From the NCBI RefSeq assembly GCF_007992195.1, contig NZ_BJZU01000049.1, forward strand, positions 1-64,000: a stretch of 64,000 nt of DNA, read 5' to 3'. The DNA is from Methylobacterium oxalidis (GTDB taxonomy: Bacteria; Pseudomonadota; Alphaproteobacteria; Rhizobiales; Beijerinckiaceae). The notes beneath the pieces were generated by a model. The model was not told the origin of the DNA and searched no databases. It saw only the letters and a list, made by a program, of their open reading frames with translations. The translations under genes were made by a program, and so were the position numbers. This document shows, in pieces, positions 20,295 through 28,318 of this stretch (the stretch's first letter is position 1; each line of letters starts with the position of its first letter).

Positions 20295-21503
20295 TCACAC
20301 CCGCTCGATGATGGTCGCCGTACCCATGCCGGCGCCGATGCAGAGGGTGACGAGAGCCCGCTCCTTGCCGGTGCGCTCCAGCTCGTCGAGCACCGTGCCG
20401 AGGATCATCGCGCCGGTGGCGCCGAGGGGATGGCCCATCGCGATGGCGCCGCCGTTCACGTTGACCTTGGCCGGGTCGAGGTCGAACGCCTGCTGGAAGC
20501 GAAGCACCACCGAGGCGAAGGCCTCGTTGATCTCGAACAGGTCGATGTCCGACAGCTCCATGCCGGCCCGTTTCAGGACCTTGCGCGTCACGTCGACGGG
20601 GCCGGTCAGCATCAGGGCCGGGTCGGAGCCGATATTGGCGAAGGCGCGGATACGGGCGCGGGGCTTCAGTCCGGCACCGTTTCCAGCCTCCTTCGAGCCG
20701 ATCAGCACGGCTGCGGCGCCGTCGACGATGCCCGAGGAATTGCCGGCGTGGTGGACGTGATCGACCGCCTCGACGTCCGGGTGCGCGTCGGTCGCCACCG
20801 CGTCGAAGCCGCCCATCTGGCCCATCTGAACGAAGGAGGGCTTGAGGCTCGCTAGCGACTGCATGTCAGTGCCCGGCCGCATGTGCTCGTCGCGGTCGAG
20901 CAGCGTGATGCCGTTCACGTCCTTCACGGGCACGACGGAGTTCCGGAACAGGCCCTCGTCCCAGGACTTCGCCGAGCGCTTCTGCGACTCCACCGCGTAG
21001 GCGTCGCAATCGTCGCGGCTGAAGCCGTACTTGGTGGCGATCAGGTCCGCCGAGACGCCCTGCGGCATGAAGTAGGACTTGATGGCGATGTGCGGATCGA
21101 CCGGCCAGGCGCCGCCGGAGGCCCCGAGCCCGACGCGGCTCATCGACTCGACGCCGCCGCCGACGGTCATGTCGTGCTGGCCGGCCATCACCTGCGCGGC
21201 CGCGAAGTTGATCGCGTCGAGGCCCGAGGCGCAGAAGCGGTTGATCTGCACGCCCGGGACATGGGTGCCGTAATCGGCGACGAGGGCGGCCGCGCGGGCG
21301 ATGTCGCCGCCCGCCTCACCGACAGGATCGACGCAGCCGAGCACCACGTCGTCGACGAGGCCCGTGTCGAGGCCGTTGCGCACCTGGATCGCCCGCAGGG
21401 CGGCTTCCGCGAGTCGGAGCGCGGTCACCTCGTGCAGCGAACCGTCCGGCTTGCCGCGCCCGCGGGGCGTGCGGACGTGATCGTAGATGTAGGCCTCGGG
21501 CAT
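20295..21503 (-). CDS. Acetyl-CoA C-acetyltransferase (thiolase)
   Basis: 402-residue thiolase that cleaves 3-ketoacyl-CoA at the end of each beta-oxidation cycle. The nucleophilic cysteine is Cys91 in NRFCASGL; GGAIAMGHPLGATGA carries the catalytic histidine and the second cysteine lies in CIGAGMGT near the C-terminus. It follows the acyl-CoA dehydrogenase gene by 73 bases on the same strand. Its position and length are like FadA-type thiolases, but a biosynthetic role cannot be excluded. Confidence 0.94.
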   Translation of the reverse strand: MPEAYIYDHVRTPRGRGKPDGSLHEVTALRLAEAALRAIQVRNGLDTGLVDDVVLGCVDPVGEAGGDIARAAALVADYGTHVPGVQINRFCASGLDAINFAAAQVMAGQHDMTVGGGVESMSRVGLGASGGAWPVDPHIAIKSYFMPQGVSADLIATKYGFSRDDCDAYAVESQKRSAKSWDEGLFRNSVVPVKDVNGITLLDRDEHMRPGTDMQSLASLKPSFVQMGQMGGFDAVATDAHPDVEAVDHVHHAGNSSGIVDGAAAVLIGSKEAGNGAGLKPRARIRAFANIGSDPALMLTGPVDVTRKVLKRAGMELSDIDLFEINEAFASVVLRFQQAFDLDPAKVNVNGGAIAMGHPLGATGAMILGTVLDELERTGKERALVTLCIGAGMGTATIIERV

Positions 21504-21576
21504 GTGCGTTTCCCTGATCTGTTCGTCGCCGCGCGGGGTGCCTCCGCCGCGTCGGCGGGGAGACAGCGTCGCGTCC

Positions 21577-23370
21577 TCAGAACGCCTCGACCGGCAGCGC
21601 CATCGTCGAGTCGGCGCCGGCCTTGATGCGGGTCAGGCGGAGTGCCGTCTCCGGCAGGACCCGCTCCATGAAGAAGCGGCCGGTGACGAGCTTGCCGTCC
21701 ATCCGCTCGGCCGAGCCGGCATCCTCCTGCTTCCTCGCGGCCGCCGCCTTGGCGATGCGCGCCCACATGTAGCCCATCGCGACGAGGCCGAGGAGGTGCA
21801 TGTAGTCGGTGGCGCCGGCGCCCGCATTGTCGGGCTTGGCGAAGGCGTTCTGCATGAACCACATCGTGGCGCCCTGGAGGTCGTTGAGCGCCGCCTGGAG
21901 CGGGCCCGTGAAGGCCTTCAGCACCTCGTCCTCGTTGTGGTCCTTGATGAAGGTCTGCACCTCGCCGAGGAACGCCATCATGGCCCGGCCGCCGTCGCGG
22001 GGCAGCTTGCGCCCGATCAGGTCCATGGCCTGGATGCCGTTGGCGCCCTCGTAGATCATGGCGATGCGGGCATCGCGCACGAACTGCGACATGCCCCATT
22101 CCTCGATGTAGCCGTGGCCGCCGAACATCTGCTGGGCCATGACCGCGTTCTCGAAGCCCTTGTCGGTCAGCACGCCCTTCACCACCGGCGTCATCAGGCC
22201 GAGCTGATCGTCCGCCGCCTGCCGCTCCTTCGCGTCCTGCGACCGGTGCAGGATGTCCGATTGCAGGGCCGTCCAGAGCGCCAGGGCGCGGGCCGCCTCG
22301 TTGAAGGCGCGGATCTGCATCAGGGTGCGGCGCACGTCCGGATGCACGATGATGGGGTCGGCCGCCTTGTCCGGCGCCTTGGCGCCCGTCAGCGCGCGGC
22401 CCTGAAGGCGGTCCTTCGCGTAGGCGACGGCGTTCTGATACGCGACCTCGGACTGGCCGAGCCCCTGCACGCCGACCGCGAGCCGCGCCTCGTTCATCAT
22501 CACGAACATGGCGTTGAGGCCACGGTTCTCCTCGCCGACGAGCCAGCCGCGGGCGCCATCGTAGTTCATGACGCAGGTGGAGTTCCCGTGGATGCCCATC
22601 TTGTGCTCGATCGAGCCGCAGGACACGCCGTTGCGCTCGCCGACCGAGCCGTCCGGGTTCACGAGGAACTTCGGCACCACGAACAGGGAGATGCCCTTGG
22701 TGCCGGCCGGCGCGCCCTCGATGCGGGCGATGACGAGGTGGACGATGTTCTCGGAGAGGTCGTGCTCGCCGGCGGAGATGAAGATCTTGGTTCCGGTGAG
22801 GCTGTAGGAGCCGTCGCCGTTGGGCACGGCCTTGGTCTTGAGAAGGCCGAGATCCGTGCCGCAATGCGGCTCGGTCAGGTTCATGGTGCCGGTCCAGGCG
22901 CCCTCGACCATCTTCGGTACGTAGGTCTTCTTCTGCTCCTCGGAGCCGTGGACGAGGAGCGCGGCGATGGCGCCCTGGGTCAGCCCCGGATACATGCCGA
23001 GCGCGAGGTTGGCGCCGGAGGCGAATTCCTGCATCGCGGTATTCAGCGTATGGGGCAGGCCCTGGCCGCCGAACGCCTCCGGCACCGAGAGGCCCATCCA
23101 GCCGCCCTGAGCGTAGGCGTCGTAGGCCGCCTTGAAGCCCTTCGGCGTCGTCACGCAGCCGTCGGCGTTGCGGGTGCAGCCCTCTTGGTCACCGACGCGA
23201 TTCAGGGGCGCCATCACCTCCTCGGCGAGTTTGCCGCCCTCGGCGAGCACGGCCTCGACCACGTCGGGTGAGGCGTCCGCGAAGCCCGGAAGGTTGTCGT
23301 GGCGGTGGAAGCCGAGCACGTCGTTCAGGAGGAACAGCACGTCCTCGACCGGGGCGCGGTAGCTCGGCAT
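21577..23370 (-). CDS. Acyl-CoA dehydrogenase (DmdC/FadE-like)
   Basis: 597-residue flavin-dependent acyl-CoA dehydrogenase catalysing the first oxidation of beta-oxidation. It is the long form with extra N- and C-terminal domains. Markers are GQGLPHTLNTAMQEF, MNLTEPHCGTDLG in the FAD-binding middle domain, GTKIFISAGEHDL, and MFGGHGYIEEWGMSQFVRDARI in the C-terminal domain with the catalytic-base region. GGAGG lies seven bases before the ATG. It is first in the beta-oxidation block and its upstream region carries an AT-rich palindrome. Confidence 0.94.
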   Translation of the reverse strand: MPSYRAPVEDVLFLLNDVLGFHRHDNLPGFADASPDVVEAVLAEGGKLAEEVMAPLNRVGDQEGCTRNADGCVTTPKGFKAAYDAYAQGGWMGLSVPEAFGGQGLPHTLNTAMQEFASGANLALGMYPGLTQGAIAALLVHGSEEQKKTYVPKMVEGAWTGTMNLTEPHCGTDLGLLKTKAVPNGDGSYSLTGTKIFISAGEHDLSENIVHLVIARIEGAPAGTKGISLFVVPKFLVNPDGSVGERNGVSCGSIEHKMGIHGNSTCVMNYDGARGWLVGEENRGLNAMFVMMNEARLAVGVQGLGQSEVAYQNAVAYAKDRLQGRALTGAKAPDKAADPIIVHPDVRRTLMQIRAFNEAARALALWTALQSDILHRSQDAKERQAADDQLGLMTPVVKGVLTDKGFENAVMAQQMFGGHGYIEEWGMSQFVRDARIAMIYEGANGIQAMDLIGRKLPRDGGRAMMAFLGEVQTFIKDHNEDEVLKAFTGPLQAALNDLQGATMWFMQNAFAKPDNAGAGATDYMHLLGLVAMGYMWARIAKAAAARKQEDAGSAERMDGKLVTGRFFMERVLPETALRLTRIKAGADSTMALPVEAF

Positions 23371-23443
23371 CTCGTATCCTCCGTCGCGGGGCTCTTGCTC
23401 GCCCTCGATACCACGGCCTCGCTCGGCGGACCGCGATTCTCTC

Positions 23444-23465
23444 GATAGTTCATATGTAAACTATC
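23444..23465. promoter_or_regulatory. AT-rich palindromic operator candidate before the acyl-CoA dehydrogenase gene
   Basis: GATAGTT and AACTATC form perfect seven-base arms around CATATGTA, a striking AT-rich island in GC-rich DNA. It starts 74 bases upstream of the acyl-CoA dehydrogenase ATG, where the promoter is expected, so a repressor of the MarR, TetR or GntR kind could bind. The regulator is not in the window. Confidence 0.5.
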
Positions 23466-23534
23466 TGGCGGGTGGAGGGCAAGAGGGTGCCGGTGCCGGG
23501 TGCCGCAGCCGAACTGTCCGGAACGAGACCGTGC

Positions 23535-23550
23535 TTAACGGGGTGTTTAC
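23535..23550 (+). promoter_or_regulatory. CtrA-like box upstream of the PodJ-like gene
   Basis: TTAA, seven bases, then TTTAC matches the alphaproteobacterial cell-cycle regulator CtrA consensus TTAA-N7-TTAAC with one mismatch. It is 105 bases before the ATG at 23655 and lies in the most AT-rich part of the intergenic region. Confidence 0.35.
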
Positions 23551-23654
23551 CAAGAAAGTTAATTGTTCGGGGAACCGGCTCGGTCTGCGCAACCAGCATT
23601 ATGGGCGCGCGGACGGGTGGCCGGCACCGGAAGCTGCCGAGCCCAGGCCCGACG

Positions 23655-26600
23655 ATGACACGCAACGCCAACCCGAGCTTCGACGGCTTCGACCCGGACG
23701 TGCTGGACGCCGCCCGGGAGGTGGCCCGGCGCGCCGGCGTGCCGCTCGAGACCTGGATGGCCTCGGTGCTCCCCGCCGAGAAGAAGCCCGGGCGCCGCCG
23801 CCGGTCAGCCCAGGAACCCGCAGGCCGGGAGGAGGGCGCGTCCGAGGCGCCCGCACCGCAAGGAGCGCCCGAGGCCGAGATCGCGCCGACGACGATGCCC
23901 GACCCGCGGGCGACGGCCGCCGATCCGGGCGAACGCTTCTCGCGGACGCTCGACGCGCTGATGAGCCGCCTCGACGCGATCGACCGCACCATCGCAGAGG
24001 ATCGCCGCACGAGCCGCGACGCGGCCGGTCGGCGGATCGACGAGATCGAGGCCCGCATCGCCCAGGCGGTCGGCTCCGGCACGGCGCCCGTGCAGCAGGT
24101 GGCCGAGCGACTCGGCGACATCGAGCGCCGCATGACCGAGCTCGGCGAGCAGCTCGCCGCCCCGCGGCCGCTCGGGCGCCGGGGCCGGCCCGCCGACGCC
24201 GAGAAGCGCGATGCCGTCAGCGAGATCCGCCAGCGCCAGCGCGAGCTCGGTGCGGCGCAGGGTGCTTCGCCGCCCACCGAGGCCGGCACCGTCGGCGCAC
24301 TCCAGCGCGACCTGGAGAGCCGCCTCGAAGCCTCCCGCAGCCCGTCTCCCGCCATCACCGAGCTGCAGCGCGAGACGAGCCGCCTGCGCGAGTCGATCGG
24401 CGGCCTGGCGACGGGCCGCGACGTCGGCGCGCTGGAGCAGGCCATGCTGTCCCTCGCCAACGGCGTGGAGCGGACGCAGAAGCCCGCCGACCTCGCCGCC
24501 ATCGCCGCGCCGATCGAGCTGATCCGCGTGCAGGTGGAGCGCCTCGCCGATGACGTGGCCGACAACGTCCACGCCCGCGTCGCGAGCGACGTCGAGCGCC
24601 TCGCCGCCCGGGTGGACAAAGCGCTGAGCGGTGGCGCGGCCGGCTTCGCGGATCGCGACGCCCTCGCGAATCTGTTCGGCGAGCTCGACGAGATCCGCCG
24701 CCTGATCGCGTCGCTCGCCGGGCCGGAGCGCATCCAGAGCCTCGCTCAGGGCGTGCAGGCGATCAGCGCCCAGATCGCGCAGCTGCCGCGCGGCTACGGT
24801 GCGGACCAGTCCGAGATGGCGGAGCTGCGCCCGCTGCTGGAGGAAATCCGAAGCGGCCTCAAGGTGCCGAACGCGGGCGATCTCGCGGGCCAGATCCAGG
24901 CCATGGCGGCCAAGCTCGACGCCCTTCAGGACAGCGCCGACCGCTCGGCACCCGCCGAGTCGCGGGCCATCCTCGGCCGCATCGATGCCCTCGCCGACCG
25001 GATGGAGCGCGTGAGCGCGAGCCCCGTGGGCGATCTCATCGACCGCCTGGAGGATATCGGCGAGAGCCTGCGCAAGCCCGCGCCGCAGGGCGCCGAGCTG
25101 GCTTCCATCCAGGCGCAGCTGCGCACCCTCGCCGAGAAGGTCGACCGCGTCGGCGCGAGGGACGGCAGCGAGGGGCTCGACGCCCTCGAGCGGCAGGTGC
25201 TCGCCCTGACGAACCGGATCGACGCCCGCGGTGCCGATCCGACGCTCGCGAGCCTCGAGCGGACGATGAGCGAGCTCCTGAGCCAAGTCTCAGCTCTGCG
25301 CGACGAGGTGCCGATCGAGGCTGCGGCGGAACTCGCCGCCCGCACCGCCGTGGCCGAGGTCGTAGGGCGCTCGCACGATGCGGGTGCGATCGGCGACCTG
25401 CGCACCGCCTTCGCGGACCTCGTCAGCCGGCACGAGGCGTCGGACCAGCGCCTGCAATCGACCCTCGTGGGCGTGCAGACGGCCCTCGACCGCCTCGTAA
25501 ACCGCCTCGGCACCCTCGACGGCGCCGCCCCGCGGCAGCCGCAGGCCCTCGAGGAATCGGTCGAGGAGCGGCTCCTCGCCTCGACCAGCATGCCGACCGC
25601 GCGGACCCGTGCGGCCAAGCGGCCGGAGTTGCCTCGCGTCGCGGTCGGCGCGACCGCGCCCGCCGCCGGTCCTGGCCGGGTCGCGGACGAGCTCCTGGAG
25701 CCCGGCGCCGGGCGGCCCCCGCGCGAGCGCGCCGTCGAGCCTTCGGAACCCGCCGAGGCTGCCGACATCAAGACGAGCTTCATCGCCGCCGCCCGCCGCG
25801 CCGCTCAGGCGGCCCAGGCCGAGGTCGCCTCGGAGGCGAGCCTCGCCGCGGACCTGCGTGGCGAGCGCACCGGCATCCGTGCCTCCGTTGCCGCGCCGCG
25901 CGCGGCCGGCCGGGCGTCGCGGCTCAAAGCCGAGATCGACCGCCGTCGCCGCCCCTTGCTGCTGGGCCTCGCGGCGATCGTGCTCGTGCTCGGCGCGCTA
26001 CAGGTGATCGGGCTGCGCGAGGATTCGGCCCCGCCCGCTCCGCAGGTCGTCGAGGCCGCCCCGCCACGCGAGACGCCTGCTGCTGAAACGCCCGCGCCCG
26101 CCCCCGCTCAGCCGAGCGCCGCGCCGTCTTCGTCCCCCGCCGAGCCCGCCCGCAGCGCGGCGCCCGCCGACCCGCAGACCACGCAGGCGATCGACCGCTC
26201 CGGATCATCCGAGCCGGCGCGTCCGGCGCTTGCCAAGTCGGCGGCCCCGCAGGTCGCCGGGATGGGCAGCCTCGCGGGCGACCTCGCCGGCGTGCCGGCC
26301 GGCCTGTCCAAGCTGCGGCAGGCGGCGCTGGAGGGAGACGGCGCCGCGATCTACGAACTCGCCGCCCGCGAGGCAGACGGGCGCGGCATGACCCGCGATC
26401 TCGCGCTCGCGGCGAAGCTCTACGAGAAGCTCGCGGCGACCGGCTACGCGCCCGCGCAGTACAAGCTCGCCGGCCATTACGAGAAGGGCTCCGGCGTGGT
26501 GCGCGACCTCGGGCAGGCGAAGCTCTGGTACGGCCGCGCCGCCGAGCAGGGACATGCTCGCTCGATGCACAACCTCGCGGTTCTCTACGCGGAAAATCCG

Positions 26601-26999
26601 GGGCCGTCCGGGCGTCCCGACTACGCCACCGCGTCCTCGTGGTTCCGCCGCGCGGCCGAGTTCGGCGTGCGCGACAGCCAGTACAATCTCGCGGTGCTCT
26701 ATGCCCGCGGCATGGGCGTGACGCAGGATCTCGCGCAATCCTACGCGTGGTTCTCCGCAGCGGCCGCCCAGGGCGACGAGGACGCCGGCAGGAAGCGGGA
26801 TGACGTCGGCGCCAAGCTCCCCGCAAGCGATCTCACCGTCGCCCGCAGCATCGCCGCCGGTTTCAAGCCCCGCAAGCCCGAGCCCGCCGTCAACGAGCCG
26901 CCGGCTCCGAAGGACGCGCCCGCGGCGATGACGCTTCTCGGCGCGCCGCCGCCGAACGCGATCCCCGGCACCTTCACGCCGCCGAAGAACCGGATCTGA
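23655..26999 (+). CDS. PodJ-like polar scaffold with coiled coil and Sel1 repeats
   Basis: 1114-residue protein. The N-terminus (FDPDVLDAAREVARRAGVP, residues 10-28) resembles that of PodJ, the polarity factor of alphaproteobacteria. A long charged region with heptad-like helices spans about 80-650, followed by an Ala/Pro-rich linker, a single membrane span at about 766-788 (LLGLAAIVLVLGALQVIGL), a periplasmic Pro/Ala linker, and Sel1-type repeats at about 890-1050. No C-terminal peptidoglycan-binding domain is seen, unlike Caulobacter PodJ. The ATG at 23655 is preferred over an upstream one that adds 61 poorly conserved-looking residues. Localisation to a pole is inferred. Confidence 0.78.
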   Translation: MTRNANPSFDGFDPDVLDAAREVARRAGVPLETWMASVLPAEKKPGRRRRSAQEPAGREEGASEAPAPQGAPEAEIAPTTMPDPRATAADPGERFSRTLDALMSRLDAIDRTIAEDRRTSRDAAGRRIDEIEARIAQAVGSGTAPVQQVAERLGDIERRMTELGEQLAAPRPLGRRGRPADAEKRDAVSEIRQRQRELGAAQGASPPTEAGTVGALQRDLESRLEASRSPSPAITELQRETSRLRESIGGLATGRDVGALEQAMLSLANGVERTQKPADLAAIAAPIELIRVQVERLADDVADNVHARVASDVERLAARVDKALSGGAAGFADRDALANLFGELDEIRRLIASLAGPERIQSLAQGVQAISAQIAQLPRGYGADQSEMAELRPLLEEIRSGLKVPNAGDLAGQIQAMAAKLDALQDSADRSAPAESRAILGRIDALADRMERVSASPVGDLIDRLEDIGESLRKPAPQGAELASIQAQLRTLAEKVDRVGARDGSEGLDALERQVLALTNRIDARGADPTLASLERTMSELLSQVSALRDEVPIEAAAELAARTAVAEVVGRSHDAGAIGDLRTAFADLVSRHEASDQRLQSTLVGVQTALDRLVNRLGTLDGAAPRQPQALEESVEERLLASTSMPTARTRAAKRPELPRVAVGATAPAAGPGRVADELLEPGAGRPPRERAVEPSEPAEAADIKTSFIAAARRAAQAAQAEVASEASLAADLRGERTGIRASVAAPRAAGRASRLKAEIDRRRRPLLLGLAAIVLVLGALQVIGLREDSAPPAPQVVEAAPPRETPAAETPAPAPAQPSAAPSSSPAEPARSAAPADPQTTQAIDRSGSSEPARPALAKSAAPQVAGMGSLAGDLAGVPAGLSKLRQAALEGDGAAIYELAAREADGRGMTRDLALAAKLYEKLAATGYAPAQYKLAGHYEKGSGVVRDLGQAKLWYGRAAEQGHARSMHNLAVLYAENPGPSGRPDYATASSWFRRAAEFGVRDSQYNLAVLYARGMGVTQDLAQSYAWFSAAAAQGDEDAGRKRDDVGAKLPASDLTVARSIAAGFKPRKPEPAVNEPPAPKDAPAAMTLLGAPPPNAIPGTFTPPKNRI

Positions 27000-27120
27000 G
27001 GCGAGGGCTCGGGCAAAGCTTGGCCATATTGCCGCAGCGCGGGAACCGCCCGCAGCGCCGGCCGTATACCCGTTCGGACGCGTCGGCCTTCAGGCCGGCG
27101 CCTTGCAGCCGGGAGTGCGG

Positions 27121-27558
27121 ATGCCGCGCGTGACTCCGGTTCCGGTTGGAGCCGTCATCCTCGGTGTTGCCGGGCTCATTCCCTTCCTCGGTTTCGCGGC
27201 GCTCGCCGTGAGCGGGAGCGACGGGGGACTCGGCACCATCGGCCTGTCGCCGCGCACGATCCTGTCCGCCTACGGGGCGGTGATCGCCTCGTTCCTCGGC
27301 GGGATCCGCTGGGGCGCTGCGGCCGCGCGAAACGCCGGCAACGCCGACTACCTCATCGCGATCGTGCCCTCGCTCCTCGCCTGGGCGGCTCTCGCCGCAC
27401 CGGCCCCCTGGGACCTGCGCATCCTGGGCGGCCTCGTCCTCGCCTGGGGCCTCATCGACCAGGACCTGCCGCGGCGCGGCCTCGTGCCGGTCTGGCTCGG
27501 GCGGCTGCGCCTCGTCCTGTCCGGCGTGGCGGGCGCCGCACTGCTGATCGCCGCCTGA
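27121..27558 (+). CDS. DUF3429 membrane protein
   Basis: 145-residue protein with four or five hydrophobic segments and the family-like pattern IASFLGGIRWGAA near residues 53-65. The DUF3429 assignment is from pattern recognition; no function is known to me. GGGAG precedes the ATG at 27121, so the TTG six codons earlier is disfavoured. It converges on pdeM with only seven bases between the stop codons. Confidence 0.75.
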   Translation: MPRVTPVPVGAVILGVAGLIPFLGFAALAVSGSDGGLGTIGLSPRTILSAYGAVIASFLGGIRWGAAAARNAGNADYLIAIVPSLLAWAALAAPAPWDLRILGGLVLAWGLIDQDLPRRGLVPVWLGRLRLVLSGVAGAALLIAA

Positions 27559-27565
27559 GCCGCGC

Positions 27566-28318
27566 TCAGTCCCGCGCCAGCATGGTGCGGCCGATCGCGA
27601 AGACGCGCCCGTCGCCGAGCAGATGCGCCGTGAAGCCGTTCGGGAAGAGCGGCTCGAAGGCGCGGTCGCGCACGTTGAGACCGCCCGCGTAGGCGCCGAA
27701 GGCCGGCATGACGAGGCGGTGCCCGTCCGTGACGAAGCAACGTCGGCGGACGGCGCGTCCCCGCATCGCGACCTTGCCGCAGGGGTGGAGATGGCCGGCG
27801 ATCTCACCGTCCGCGACACCCGGCGTCGGTTCGTGCCTCAGCGTCAGACCACCGAGCGTCAGGGTCTCGGCATAGCGCCCGCCGACCCCCTCGTTGACCG
27901 CCGCATCGTGGTTCCCGGCGATCCAGACCCAGTCGCGGCCCTCCTGCAGGGCCGCGATCATGGCCCTGTCGCCGGGCTCCATCCGATCGGGACCCCGCGC
28001 ATCGTGGAAGGAATCGCCGAGCGCGACCACGCGGGCCGGGTCGAAGCGGGCGACCGCCTCGTGCAGGCAGGCCAGCGTCTCTCGGGTGTCGTAGGGCGGC
28101 AGGAACTGGCCGGAGCGCGCGGCGTAGGCCGAGCCCTTCTCCAGGTGCAGGTCGGAGACGACGAGCGTCCGGTGCGCCTCGAGCCACAGGCCGCCGCACA
28201 GGTCGAAGGTCAGGCTCTCGCCCGCGAGCGTCAGGCCGGAGGGCCGAACAATCTTCTCAAGTCTCTGGCCGAGCGCCAAGATCGCATCCTCTCGCGTGGG
28301 AGGGGCGTCATCGCTCAC
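27566..28318 (-). CDS. pdeM: Ligase-associated DNA-damage-response phosphoesterase PdeM
   Basis: 250-residue calcineurin-type metallophosphoesterase. Metal-binding motifs occur in order: SDLHLEKG, GDSFHD, GNHDAAV and a GHLHP motif. In bacteria such as Pseudomonas this enzyme (MPE) is part of a four-gene DNA repair cluster with an Lhr-type helicase, an exonuclease and an ATP-dependent ligase. The GTG start at 28318 overlaps the helicase TGA by four bases (GTGA), which ties the two together. The ligase and exonuclease genes are not next to it. Confidence 0.88.
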   Translation of the reverse strand: MSDDAPPTREDAILALGQRLEKIVRPSGLTLAGESLTFDLCGGLWLEAHRTLVVSDLHLEKGSAYAARSGQFLPPYDTRETLACLHEAVARFDPARVVALGDSFHDARGPDRMEPGDRAMIAALQEGRDWVWIAGNHDAAVNEGVGGRYAETLTLGGLTLRHEPTPGVADGEIAGHLHPCGKVAMRGRAVRRRCFVTDGHRLVMPAFGAYAGGLNVRDRAFEPLFPNGFTAHLLGDGRVFAIGRTMLARD

